This document shows positions 45,365-56,384 of a stretch of 64,000 bases of DNA, piece by piece; position 1 is the first letter of the stretch; each line of letters starts with the position of its first letter. Source of the stretch: Thinopyrum elongatum (Eukaryota; Streptophyta; Magnoliopsida; Poales; Poaceae); NCBI GenBank assembly GCA_011799875.1, contig CM022302.1, positions 323,251,114 through 323,315,113 on the forward strand, written 5' to 3'. The notes beneath the pieces are model-generated. The model worked only from the letters and a program-made list of their open reading frames with translations. It searched no databases and was not told where the DNA came from. A program made the translations under genes and the position numbers.

Positions 45365-46931
45365 CCCCCCTGACCGAAGAGCCTGAACTTTTGGAAGAAG
45401 TGGCCAACATAGGAAAGGATGCCGCGGAGGAGGCCGCCAAAATTGCTGCCGCGAAAGTGCAGGAACATGCTGTCGGGGGTATCCAAGAGCTCCCGAAGGA
45501 ATCAGAGAAAATCCCCGATAGCACGTCAGGGTCAGTGGTGGAAGAGAAGATCCCCCTCAAAACCATGGACCCCCTTCCCACATTAGGCACCTCGGCGGAG
45601 GCCCCGCCGCCAGCTTCCAGTCAACTGGCACTAGTGCTTGCGCAGCCTGGTCTCAGAGCTCCTGGTTCATCGGCGGCGACGAGTGCGGAACTTGACGGTG
45701 AGCTCCAACGCATCCTCGCGTCGCTGTACCAGGGGGTCGAAGAGACAGACGACTCCGCCACCGTCGCCATGGATTTGTCTTTCCTGGAGTCCGTGGTGGC
45801 CGGCATTAAAGAGATGCAAGCTCGGCAGAGCCAGAAATGGCAGGTGCTCAAGGAGCAGCGCGAGTCCGCCAACAAGGGCTGAGGGACAAAGGCATCGAGC
45901 TACGCGAGTGGCACGGCAAGCAGTTCCAGGTCCTCATGAGGTAGCAAGAGACTATCTCGATGGCAAGGGAGGATGTCATTGCCCGCAAAGCTCGCTTGGC
46001 GGAGCGCAAGGCACTTCTGGACGCCAAAGAGCAGGACATCTCTCTCCGGGAGGAGAAGCTCCAGGTCACACTCCACGCCAAGGACGATACTCTAGAGGCC
46101 CTCATGCAGCAGCGCACCAAGGAGCTAGAGGACAAGCACAAGGCCGCTCTGGATGCCCTTACTGCCGACTCTGCCGCCCAACTAAAGAAGCTCATCGACG
46201 ATCTCGCCGCTTCCTCTTCTGCTAAGGTCGATCTCGACCAGCAGGTGGCCAAGCTAACAGAGGAGCTTGCCGGGAGTGCCAAGGAGGTCGAGGCCCTCAA
46301 GGAGGAGGCACAGAAAGCAGAGATCCTTCTGAAGGAGGTGCAATCGCAGCTCTCCTCCAAGAGCCAAGACCTTGCGACTGCCAACGGCTCCATTGAAGAC
46401 ATGAAGGCCGGGATTGGCACCTTGGAAAGCTCGGCACAATCCAGCAGGGCTCGCGAGAATCAGCTAACGAAGGATCTGGACGCCGCAAGGCGCGTTTGAA
46501 AGGATGCAGAGGACAAGCTGGCAAACCACTCCGGGTAGGTTGACCTTTGGATCAAGAGCCTGACCGACATTGCCGAGTGTCTCACTACCCAAACTGCAGC
46601 GATGGGCATGGAAGGGCCAGTCTACTCAGCCAGCAAGCATGAGGTCCCCAGCATCAAGCTAGGGGTCTTGTTCAATGAGCTGATCGAGAAGCTGAAGGCG
46701 CAAAAAGAGGGAAGGGCTGGCCGCTTCGCGATTGAATCTCGGAAGCTTGCCCACAATGCCCTCTTCATGGTTCTGAGCAACATCGCCTGCCGTCATCTGG
46801 ATCTCAACCTTGCCGATGGCTTCAAGAAGCCACTGGAGGGCGCAGATGTTTCGGCTGCCGAAGAGAAGGCCGCCCCTCTTGCCGACAAGGTCCTTGGCAT
46901 CCCTACCGCTCCACGAGGTCGCCAGGCCTAG

Positions 46932-48103
46932 CCTTGAATTATCCTTGCCACTGCGCTGTCCTGTAACAAAACATCATGTATGTCTTGTGTTTAGACACCG
47001 TACTGCGTATGCTTGTGTGGAACCGATGCTTTTACTTAATCTCAATTGCATGTTTATCCCTTTTGAGTTCACCCATCAGTGTTCGTATGATTAGTCCCTG
47101 TGCATGTTCTGGTTGCCTCCCGGTATCATATTGCCACGATTGTCGTAAGGGTCGGGCCCTTAGCATTCATCTTGGCGAGGATACGTCCCGGCAGGTTTTT
47201 CCTCCATAGTTTCTGATGCAGCCGCCCATTCTGTGAGCAGGCTCGGAACAGAATGAGGCACAGATAGAGGACTAGCAAGGTGCCATCACATGAAGGATTT
47301 TCTCATATGAACACTTCGGTACCCAAGGGATAAACAAATGTGAATTCTTAAATCTATGAGGGAGCATCAATCACATGGACTTAGCTTTTTTGTCCTTGCT
47401 TTCTCCCACTCCCTTTGGCCGTGGCCGCTTGTCACGTTCACATGCTCCAGGAAGGATAGCTGTCATGCATCTTGTTCCCTAGCACCCGGCAGGGGCCGGT
47501 AAAAAATCTTATGTATCTTGCGGGTGGCAGGATGCGGTGCAGGGCACGACCGGTTTCTCTTTCCTCCTATCCATACTCTTTAAACAACCTGGTGGCGGCT
47601 GGCATAAAAGTCACACTAATGTGGATGGCCTTGCCGGAGCGTGCTTGCCGGGGCGTCGATCAATGGATTCGCACCAGCGCCCCACTCAGGATTTGCCTAA
47701 GCAGGGTAAATGCTGAACCGAGCTTCACGCGGTGCTCATCGACATTGACGATGCTAAACCCAGAGTGGCTCGATTGTCAAGAAGTGAGAGTGGTGGAGAG
47801 AGAAACCCTATACCCATACACTTCGTTCCTTTCCCCTGGACGGGGCTCGCATGGCAACCATGCTGCCTAATACGTGAGGGTTGGCTCGCCGCCGTCATTA
47901 CTGGTTCTCTCCACTGCAGCGGCCGCGGCGGAGGGAGGCAATGGAGATCGAACAGGGGGCGGGGGAAGCGATATCGCTCCCCCTCCCCGTTCCCACCATG
48001 CCCCGCCTTTTCTTGGGCGTCGTAGATGACGAGGCCGTCGATGAAGAAAATGATGATGAAGATGACGCGCTGCGTGCGTTTCTCGGGTTCACGCAAGCGC
48101 CTC
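46932..48103 (-). other. 5' interior of element F, no clear gene
   Basis: Between the end of the antisense gene and the PBS. Minus-strand frame 48147-47725 is open for 140 codons but overlaps the LTR border and matches nothing I know. I support no gene here. Confidence 0.5.
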
Positions 48104-48122
48104 CCCCTACCTGGCACGCCAA
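48104..48122 (-). other. Primer-binding site of element F
   Basis: The minus strand reads ttggcgtgccaggtagggg, one change from the site of E (tggcgcgccaggtagggg). It lies three bases from the LTR. Confidence 0.8.
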
Positions 48123-48125
48123 AGA

Positions 48126-49057
48126 TGTCGTGGGAAACCACGGCCACCTATGGGGCCATCGTCCCCTTTGTGGTTCGGTGGGGAGAAGGGCACATTGCAC
48201 AAAGAGTGGAGAGCGTAGCGTAGCACAGCAGAGATCACACAGGCAGTTTTTACCCCGGTTCGGGCCGCCACGAGGCGTAAAACCCTACTCTTGCTTTGGT
48301 GGATTGATGAGAGGACCGTGGTGGAGGCGCAGCGCTCTAGCCCGGTAGGGTTTCCTCGGTGCGAGAGCAGCTACGCACGTATGAGTGTACAGGGGTCCGG
48401 ATCCTTTTCTATGGCTGCCATGGCCCTCCTTTTATAGATCAAGGGGTCACCACAATGGCAAATCAGTCATTGTGTACCGAATAGATAGCGAACAGTGCTA
48501 TCATACCTAACTCTGCAGACAGAGCAGAGTGCATTAAATGCGCCGCTTAACGTCACATCGTGGCATGCCCGACAAGCCTTGCTGGGCCGTTCGGCCACCT
48601 CCTCATATGTCTGCTTGACACGTCTCTACACGGGTGTCATTTGGAGATGATTTCCTCCGGAAATGGCTGCCATGTGTGAAATAATAGCCACTCAACCACT
48701 TGGGGGCTTGACACCGCACCGATCGATGACTTGCGTCGCTGTGAGGTGGAGCGGTGGAGCCTTGGCGGGGTAGGCCGCCCTTAGCGTCCCCGGCAAGCCT
48801 GCCGGGGTAGTCTTGATGTTTGTCTTCGGGGTAACCTCGACTTCGCCGGGCTCGTCTACCCGGCAAGGGAGGTTTCTCCTTAGTGGTGTCTTGCTCATTT
48901 AGCTTGACTTGGTCTTCTTGATCCGCCCTTTGATCTCTCAAAGAGCTGATCTCTTCTTGCTTGGTCTGGACTTGGATGCTGAGGGTTGCCGGACTGGTGG
49001 TTTGCTATCCATGCATAAGGCAGGGGAAACATACACCCCTGTTTGTGTACCCCGACA
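48126..49057 (-). repeat. Element F 5' LTR (932 bp)
   Basis: Partner of 41655-42584, with a TATA box on the minus strand near 48428-48437. Confidence 0.93.
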
Positions 49058-49062
49058 GGAGG

Positions 49063-49212
49063 CGACATGGGGAAGCGGAGGCATCCGCGTCCCGTCGTGC
49101 GCCACGCATCAAGGCTGGACCGCAGGCGATTGGGATCCCGCGGCGCTTCACCCTTCGCCCGTCGCCTTCGCCTCGAAGCCAGGCTGGGCACGCCTTGGGC
49201 CCCGGGGCTACT
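49063..49212 (+). other. 3' end of element E interior with polypurine tract
   Basis: This 150 bp remnant of E lies between F and the 3' LTR. The purine- and C/G-rich gggccccggggctac at 49198-49212 precedes the LTR and is the likely PPT. Confidence 0.7.
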
Positions 49213-50075
49213 GTCGGCATTCTAGGATCGGGGGTACCCAGATCTGCCTGCCTACGGCCCAGCGCGTGGGCCCATCGACGACCCTTAATGGCCCAGCTAC
49301 AAGAGCCCCAAGACAAGACCCTCGCGAGGGCCCTGGCCTCGCGAGGCGAACGACACCAAGACCCCCAGAGGGGCGGAGATCTCTATGCAAGCCTCCCGCC
49401 TCATCAGGTTGTGATGACGTGAGCCTTGACGACCAAGGCCAGGCGGGCGCCAGTGGGCGCAGAGGGGACAGTTTCTTCTTTGGTGCTAAGGGAGCAAGGG
49501 CAGACGCAGGTTCCCGAGGAAGGCCCCAAAGCTTTACTTTCTGGTGCAACAAAACCAAGGCCACGAGTTTGGCAGGACGGACGTCATCGCCGAGCCCACC
49601 GCTGTGTCATGGCCAGAAGCTTTGCAGGCGAAGACCACCTTTCGTCAGGATAAGATGTACTCCTTGTCCCCCTTCAAATTGGCCGATGTGGAATCCCTTC
49701 CCGCCTAAGCTATGAGGGAAGAGGACCAAGGCCACTATAAAGATGGGCTAGCCATCACCATAGAAGGGGATCCCGGATCGGACCCTTGACCAATCCACCC
49801 TCACCACTCGAGCCCTCGCGAGGTAGCTCATCCACTATACTAGTTCATCCTCTACCTACTCGCAAGGCCAATCCACCAAAAGCAGGAGTAGGGTTTTACA
49901 CCGCAAGGTGGCCCGAACCTGGGTAAATCTCTGTGTTGTTCCATTCCGCACGATCCAGCGTACTCGTTGAGATCAGGTCATGGGCATGGCGAGCTAGCGT
50001 TATTGGAGAGCCAAATCCTTCGTTCACGCCCTTGAGTTCGAACCTTCTTGGGTGTGCGGAGCCCTGAATCCGATA
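49213..50075 (+). repeat. Element E 3' LTR (863 bp)
   Basis: It starts tgtcggcattct and ends ccgata (terminal CA mutated to TA), followed by TSD gtagt. It has an intact TATA box at 49735-49743. Confidence 0.92.
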
Positions 50076-50080
50076 GTAGT

Positions 50081-50719
50081 TACTGTCTTCGGAGTCATTG
50101 AGGTCTTCAAGATTGTCCGGGTCCTCATGCTCTCCGTGGCCGTCTTGTTGTTGTTCGTCGGCACCGGGGTCGCCAAGGTTGTCCGCATTGTCCGAAGTGC
50201 CATTCTCTCCGGTGTCCGTGTTGCTCGCATGGCTTCGACGTGCCTTGGAGCGGCGGCGTTGTCAGTGGCGTTTTGGCGGCTAATTGCCGGGCTTGCTGTG
50301 ATCCTTCTTGGGGATCCGTCGCCGTCTTTCGGAGTGTCCACCATGTAGACGTCGTATGTGGACGTGGCCATCCAGCGGCTGGTGACGGAGGGAGCCACAT
50401 CGGTGTTAATCGTGGCTCCACTATCCTCGTCCATGTATTCGGTGTTTTCCAACGTGTAGTCCAACATGTCGGTTAAATCTTCGACTATGGCCACTAGGTG
50501 GGTGGTAGGCGGGTCATAAAATTCCCCTGAATTCACCTCGAGGGGCTGCTGAACGCAGGCCGAGGGTGAGTCATCTCGAATAGCCATCATCTGGATTTGG
50601 TCAAGCGCCTCGTTTAACAAGGCGAGGCTTGCCAAGCTGGCATGTGCTAGCCGCTCAGGACCGGTCTCTATCGTGGCGGGGAGAGGGGTGATCCAGGTCT
50701 GGACTGAACCCTAGTCTCC
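50081..50719 (-). pseudogene. Gag N-terminal region (element A)
   Basis: The minus-strand frame contains LAHASLASLALLNEALDQIQ, LEVNSGEFYDPPTTHLVA, and an acidic stretch (TDMLDYTLENTEYMDEDSGA). It then becomes low-complexity, probably after a frameshift. Before ATG 50635 the frame stays open upstream to a stop at about 50720, so the true start is further right. Joined across E it leads into the coiled coil at 33382-33197. Confidence 0.65.
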
Positions 50720-50768
50720 AAGGGCCACGTTAACCTTGACGCCCGGGGTCAGATTCGTGGCCGGATAG
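50081..50768 (-). mobile_element. Element A, fragment 4 (gag N-terminal part)
   Basis: It continues the gag frame of 33414-31163 beyond the E insertion and ends where the LTR of H begins at 50769. Confidence 0.75.
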
Positions 50769-51755
50769 TAATAGAAGTGAAGTTGTCCCAATGTTTCGAT
50801 GAGATAACTATCAATTTGGTGGAGACAACTTTGACGATCTGACTACGAACATGCGAAGACGTCGTGCCTTAGCAATCGCTAAACCAACTTCCGAGGGGTT
50901 ATTGACCACGCCGGAGCACGATCAACCTAACCACAAGGGTCTATTTCCTACGAGCAAACGAAAAACAAGCAAGAAACTGAGATTGCAATCCAGATATTGC
51001 GAATAGAAGAGGAAAGCTTTATTGATGAAAGTGGGGTTCTGTGACGTCTTGGTCTGGTCGTTGAACAAAAGCGAAGTACGCGAAGTTGCAGCTATGGCAT
51101 ACTTTTAATCTAAACAAAACCCAAAGAAAAAACTACTAGATTGATCTACTTATATAGGAGCAAAGGGTGGTGGCCAAGGAGGTGGGAGGACGTCCCAAGG
51201 CAGCCTAAAACTAACCCTAGGTCGTAGCAGGCTCATGGGCCCAAGTGGAGGTGATGCAACACTTTTGGACTTGTAGTTTGACTCGGATTCTACTGCTGTG
51301 TCAGATTGTTTCATCAATATCTCAATGCTCCGGATGAATTTAAAGGTGATTCCAATTTGGTTGGAAAGAGCACGAAATCTACTTTCCACCAAAAAAAGAA
51401 TCACCCGATTCGGAGTCCGGATGAAAGAGATCCTGGCATTTTGAATCAGTATGCCTGTCCAGTCCGAATCCGAGTCCAGAACATGAGAGACTTGGACTCT
51501 ATCTTCTCTTGGCCCAAAAGTGACATGAGAGGACTTTTTGAACATCGCCTAAACTTCTCTTTTTCCCGTATCTTCATATTTGGATTGTACAAATGTCCCA
51601 TACACCTGCAATTAGACATGGCACAAAAGTCTGTGAAGTATTTTTGTCTTGGATAACATAAATAAATTATTGCATAGTTTGCATTAGAAATCACCTCACA
51701 AATATGCATGTACACAATATTTTTGGTCGTATCCAAGGTAGTCATGTCCTCATCA
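50769..51755 (-). repeat. Element H 3' LTR (987 bp)
   Basis: It aligns with G best over 50785-51150 and again at the terminal atgtcctcatca; the intervening part is diverged. TATA on the minus strand lies at 51149-51156. Confidence 0.8.
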
Positions 51756-51769
51756 TCCTCCCCTTCTTG
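51756..51769 (-). other. Polypurine tract of element H
   Basis: The minus strand reads caagaaggggagga directly before the LTR start tgatgagg. Confidence 0.75.
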
Positions 51770-52325
51770 AAAACAAAGTCGTCCTCGGAGTTCCTTAATC
51801 TGAAATGTGGCTAACAAAAGAGACAAGGTGTACATGTTGTATATGTATATGTCATCCATTTTTACTTCTCTTGGTTTTGCACATATGACACATGTATACA
51901 TGAGTAACTTTCATAGTTCATAAAATATAAAGCCAAACTATTATCCCAAGAAGTAGAAGCCATGAAAATATTGCAACTCGGTTTGCACATATAAGTGAAG
52001 CTCTTCATATCAAAAGATTGACAATGTTCATCATTAAACCATCCCAACATTGGTGAATACACTTTAATTGCTTCAAATTTACATGCTACAACATGCCTAA
52101 ATAAGAAAACATGCAACAAGTCATTTAACACAGAATCATCACCAAGATTAGAGGTCATATCAAAATGATCAAACGTTGGCACAATTATTTTCAAACGTAT
52201 TTGATCCAAATCTAATTTATTCCCTAATTCACAAGATTCTTTCTTACTTAATTCAATGGGTGCACTCGACATTATTGATATTGCATTTCTTTGATCACAT
52301 GGCAAAGTCAAATCAACAACATAAT
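51770..52325 (-). pseudogene. Cys/His/Met-rich ORF fragment (element H)
   Basis: An open minus-strand frame (52325-51862) includes LTLPCDQRNAISIMSSAPIE and LHVFLFRHVVACKFEAIKVY. It is followed in a second frame by MDDIYIYNMYTLSLLLATF and FQEGEDDEDM, which runs over the PPT into the LTR. The MDD-x-YIY block is shared with the unknown ORFs of B and I. The start of the predicted ORF at 52392 lies inside element I and is artefactual. Confidence 0.55.
52321..52325. repeat. Probable target-site duplication of element I (left copy)
   Basis: ataat here and atagt at 60083-60087, four of five identical. Confidence 0.6.
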
Positions 52326-53214
52326 TGATGCGAAGCATCCTACGATCATCACCATGTACACTACGACTACTCCCCAAGCCCCAAGTGTCCATACGATGAG
52401 ACCTCGAGCATACGTCATTGGACCTAAGGTGAACTCGCTCCTTTCCGAATCTTCCCTTCCCGCATGTAAGACAAGGATGCTAGCTTAAGCGCGGACCTTG
52501 TGCATACTCAGGTACACCTGAGGAGTCCATGGAGAGCCCAACGACAAAGGCCAAGTGTGCGCGGGAGCGAAGGAAGGAGAAGGAAGAAGAGCCAGCTGCT
52601 ACAGCGGCCGGACATCCCGCTCGAGCCCGGACACCTGGCCCAGTCGATCCCAGAAATCCGGCCCCTTCCTATCCAGAGAGGATCCAGAATCGACCCCGAC
52701 AGCCCGGACATCCGGCCCCGTGCCCCGGACATCCGGCTCCTCGCAAGCCGCCGGACATCCGGCGCCTGCCTGTGTGCACAGACTGGGCCAGAGGCCCATG
52801 TACCCCTTTACTTCGCCCCCACTTGTACTAGCACTATATATATACCCCCTCCTCCTCCTATCTAGGGTTAGCATTGTGATAGCTCATTTTGGAGATACAG
52901 CTTTGCTCATCCACTTGATACTTTCTCCTTCGGAGACCGCGGCCTCTACGGAGAAGATCCCCCAAGTGGATTCAAGACCCCTCATGGGAAGACCTTCAAG
53001 ACCTCCTCACGGAGATGTACTAGCTACTGATTGTATCGTCCTTTATTGCATTTGCATTTTGTATCACTCCTTATGTTCATGGATCTAGCACATGTGTGAT
53101 CGTTCCCGTTGATTTGAGTGTTTCCCCTTGGGTTTCCCCTCGTGTTCTTCGTGTTCATTGCAGGATCCCCTCCATTTCATGAAAGATCGGCCCTAGGGTT
53201 TCCACCCTGCATCA
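52326..53214 (+). repeat. Element I 5' LTR (889 bp)
   Basis: It pairs with 59067-60082. It has a TATA box at 52834-52845 and perfect ccggacatccgg motifs at 52704-52715, 52725-52736 and 52751-52762. Confidence 0.92.
52834..52845 (+). promoter_or_regulatory. TATA box of element I LTR
   Basis: The sequence ctatatatatac is conserved in the partner LTR as ctatatatag at 59695-59704. It lies just after the motif array. Confidence 0.65.
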
Positions 53215-53217
53215 TCT

Positions 53218-53231
53218 TGGTATCAAGAGCC
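53218..53231 (+). other. Primer-binding site of element I
   Basis: The sequence tggtatcaagagcc starts three bases after the LTR; it differs from the common tRNA-Met site by one inserted base. Confidence 0.75.
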
Positions 53232-54783
53232 AAGATTGATCATGAATTTGGAGCCCCTACCCCCGTGTTCTAGCCTTGTTTTCTTGTGTTTTGTCCCAAT
53301 TTTGAAAATCAACACAAAAATAGCCTCCCAATTTTTTTTTGTGATTTGTTGGTGTGATGATGTTTTGTTGAATTTGATCCATTGATTTGATGTGTTGCAG
53401 GTAGATCTAGCTTCTCCCTACTTTTCCCCAATTCCAACCACAAAATATCTCGAATTTTGCCACAAAATTCACTTTTCCCCACGAGTTCCACCGAGTTCAT
53501 CATGGATCTGGAGCCCCGGACATCCGGCCCGACCGCCCGGACATCCGGCACGACAGCCCGGACATCCGCCCTCCCGCAGCACCGCCTCATCCACCACTCT
53601 ATTTCCCGCCTAACTTGCGCCAATTTTGACCGGGCCTACACCAATACTTCCGCATACCACCATCGCTTTCTGCAACCACCACCGCTTTTTCTCTACCACC
53701 ATTTGACATTTGCCTTTGGAGATTTTGAGTTTGCGGTTTTTCCGTTTCCCATGGTGTTTCGGCTAACTAGGAACGGTTCGACATCGACAACACCGCCGCT
53801 CAACTTCGACAAGCATTCGACATCGACCACCTTCACCATTTTGACACCCTAACCATAAGCACGAACGGTAACCTCTATATCATCTTGGTATCATGGTATC
53901 CCATCATTGTACATTCATTTCTTGCCATAGTATTGTTAAACCCTAGCCCATTTTGCGTCACTTGCCTATCGAGACTAGCCATTGAGTATTGCCGGCAACG
54001 TTACTTGTGCACATTAGTGATCATCGATCTACACCTTCCATTGCATACATACCATATCATCTTGGTATCATAGTACCATCCCTTGTGTCACAAGCTTGTT
54101 CCCGCATATACACAATTGCTATCTTGGTTTGTGCATTTCGTGTAATGGCCATATAAAAAAAAGGATAATCTTTTAAGCAAAAGAGAAAGAGCAAAGAAGT
54201 TTGTAAGCAAGAGCCATAGCATCATACCACATTGCATATCAAATTGCCATCATTTGATCATCTTGGATCATCGTGTGCGAAACACCGGGAATCATATATA
54301 CATAGCATACTTGGGATAGAAGTCGTTGCATTTTTGTCACTTATACGTTGTGCACAAGTGTCGTATCCGCCTACTGAGCAATCGTGCTAGCGTCTCTCTA
54401 GAGTTGTGCAACAAGAGCATTTTCCGTGGATTCCACATTTTGAGCTCATTCCTTGGTTGCACGACCCCATTTATCTATCCGTGTGTGTGTTTCCGTGTGC
54501 CACATATTGCTATTGGTCTACTTGTTGCACTTGCGAATTTGTGAATCTCTTTCAACATTATTGACTCTTGCCAACATTTTGCATCAAATTTTTGTGCCAC
54601 TATCCTCACCAAGATACTCCATAAGCCTTACTTGTGTAGGTGTGAGAATTGACAAGATCCGGTACCAATTGTGCTATTTCCTTGCTACACTATTGAATGA
54701 TCATTGATTCATTTTCAACATTGGATAAGGTACATTGGTCTAGTTCTTTCCTTTCTCCCACTCACATTTACTCGAGTCTTGTG
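53232..54783 (+). other. Leader of element I
   Basis: This 1.55 kb non-coding stretch lies before gag. It holds perfect ccggacatccgg motifs at 53516-53527 and 53537-53548, and a near copy at 53558. Two further exact copies of the 15-mer that spans the LTR/PBS junction (atcatcttggtatca, 53211-53225) lie at 53879-53893 and 54056-54070. No gene is supported. Confidence 0.6.
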
Positions 54784-56384
54784 ATGGATAGGAAAAGCAT
54801 TTCATCTCCGGTCTTCGATGACAATGATGACGTGAACAACTACATCATCTTCGACCTACAATGACAAATGTGAGGTGCACAATCTACCCTCGCCATCGAC
54901 ATCCGTCACTCCGAAGCAAGGAAAAGGGACTACTTCGACAACAAGCTTTCCACACAAAAGGAGGAGTGCGATGCAAGGACGGAGGACATTCAGGCCTTGT
55001 TAGTCAACAGTTCTTCCCCTTTGTCATCCTCAAGGAGGCGGTGAGCGAGTCGCAAATCTTCGGAGCGCCCATGCGATGCAAGCGCAATTCGTCCATGTCC
55101 ACATGTACATGGCGACCATCACGTGATCCACATCGTCATGAAGGGCAAGTCACCTCCAAGCATCATGTGCATGACGACGACGAACGACATCTACTACGAT
55201 CTCAAGCACGACAACCACATCATGAACATGAAGATGCACAACACGCGCTAACATACAATTCCCAACAAGCTCTACATCAAGCTATGGCCAACCTTCATGA
55301 GCACAAGAGAAGACCGCGAGACAAGCACCACCAAGAGGAAGCTACGACTACCACCACCACTTCGGCATCTTTGCCAAGTGTTGTCAAGGCATCTTTTCCT
55401 TTGGACGTACAGCATCTTTGCCTACTTCCCACGAGTACACCTACATCGACATCATCAAGTCCAAGGCGACAATCAACAAGCGAGGGCAACACTTCCATCT
55501 TCGGAAGCCCCTCAAGTAAGATGGCCGAGCATTGGAAATTCCCTTCGGTTATGGAGACGAGCTACGAGGTGCCACATCATATGGGCCTTATACAAGACGA
55601 TGACAAAATGGTCGAGCAAGGGCCATCCCCTTCGACCACGGCGACAAGTGCGAACCTCTTCAACAACATGAAGACGGCGCCCCAATGGGACTCATACTCC
55701 GAGTCTAGCTATGAGACCGCACATGAAACACTCTCTTCGGTCTCGGAGGTGAGCGATGATTTGCCACTTCCTACGGCATTCATCTTTGGAGGCGTTATGG
55801 ATGAGGAGGTTGAGCATGGGACTATCCCTTCAACCAAGGCGACGATAGGAGTTGAGCATGGAGACATTTGCACCTACATCTCTCCCACACCCACATATAA
55901 TGAGATGCCCCAATTGCCATGTAAGGAGAGCCACCACCCCATGAGTGAGATTAGTGACTCCACCATATATGACATTGAGTGCATTCCCCATGAGAGGATG
56001 AGTGTGACCACCACTAGCCCCACACTTGAGAGTGTGCCACACATCCTATGTGAGGTTAAGAGCCATTTGAGTGACTCCACCAATCATATGAGTGAGAGCA
56101 TCCTTGAGGGAGTGAGTGAGCCACAACACTTAGTGAGTGAGGTAGTTGAGCCGGCACGTGAGGCCACTATGATTTCTAACGACTTAACCTCTACTCCGAG
56201 TGTGTTTTCCTTTTTGGTGCTAGATCTCCAACAAGATGAAGTGCCAATCCTCGATGAGTCCATACCTCTGACGAGCACACCGATGGCCATGATGGATGAT
56301 GACGCACCCCCCACATGGTACCATCAAGTTGATGAAGCTCTTTCACCAAGTGTCAATTATTGCAACCTCACCTACAATACATGA
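54784..56384 (+). pseudogene. gag: Gag-derived frame (element I)
   Basis: ATG 54784 (MDRKSISSP) is equivalent to the gag start of B but stops after 26 codons at 54862. A second open frame, 54861-56384 (507 codons), has a His/Arg-rich first third, a Ser/Thr-rich middle and an acidic C-terminal half. That half resembles 4753-4064 of B (SDSTI-DIEC, KESHH, LEGVSEP patterns). The gag core block seen in B is not recognisable, so it appears lost or frameshifted. An incomplete structural protein is the likeliest reading. Confidence 0.55.

Larger units (their letters stand above)
42973..46931 (+). pseudogene. Antisense gene of F: gypsy-type transposon domain plus coiled coil
   Basis: ATG 42973 (MGQKAAAPKGKR) opens a basic N-terminus. 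A block around FFCAYFICGHCPPFSDFFEA and NAMACMAIFAHLCENFV resembles the 'putative gypsy type transposon' family (Transposase_28). Further on are an acidic low-complexity region, a Ser-rich stretch, and a long coiled coil (about 45960-46500, heptads of Leu/Ala with Glu/Lys). Two GT-AG introns, 44754-44840 and 45257-45364, both keep frame. In-frame stops (43474, 43750, 44182, 44515, 45112, 46497) and a frameshift near 45880 show decay. The gene runs opposite to the LTRs of F. Its function is unknown; in this lineage such genes are carried as accessory antisense ORFs. Confidence 0.65.
41655..49057 (-). mobile_element. Element F: non-autonomous Tat-like element with spliced antisense gene
   Basis: LTRs at 41655-42584 and 48126-49057 are 930 and 932 bp. 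The PBS at 48104-48122 and PPT at 42585-42600 are on the minus strand, so F is minus-oriented. Read on the minus strand the LTR starts tgtcggggtacacaaac. No sense-strand gag or pol is recognisable. Most of the interior is a gene on the opposite (plus) strand. F shares its PBS type with E and probably used the enzymes of a relative. Confidence 0.88.
33415..50075 (+). mobile_element. Element E: Tat-type Gypsy retrotransposon with antisense gene
   Basis: LTRs lie at 33415-34216 plus 35136-35218 (split by G) and at 49213-50075. The TSD is gtagt, the PBS is at 35221 and the PPT precedes 49213. Its pol has protease, reverse transcriptase, two RNase H-like domains and integrase. A second RNase H is a mark of the plant Tat lineage. 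An antisense B3-like gene lies between integrase and the 3' LTR, and element F is inserted just upstream of that gene. Many stops show that E is inactive. Confidence 0.9.
50769..52325 (-). mobile_element. Element H: minus-strand LTR retrotransposon, truncated by I
   Basis: The 3' LTR (50769-51755) is followed on its right by a PPT and about 570 bp of interior. Element I then interrupts it at 52326. The LTR is a relative of solo LTR G. Its left terminus is TA instead of TG. The other LTR is not in the window. Confidence 0.8.
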
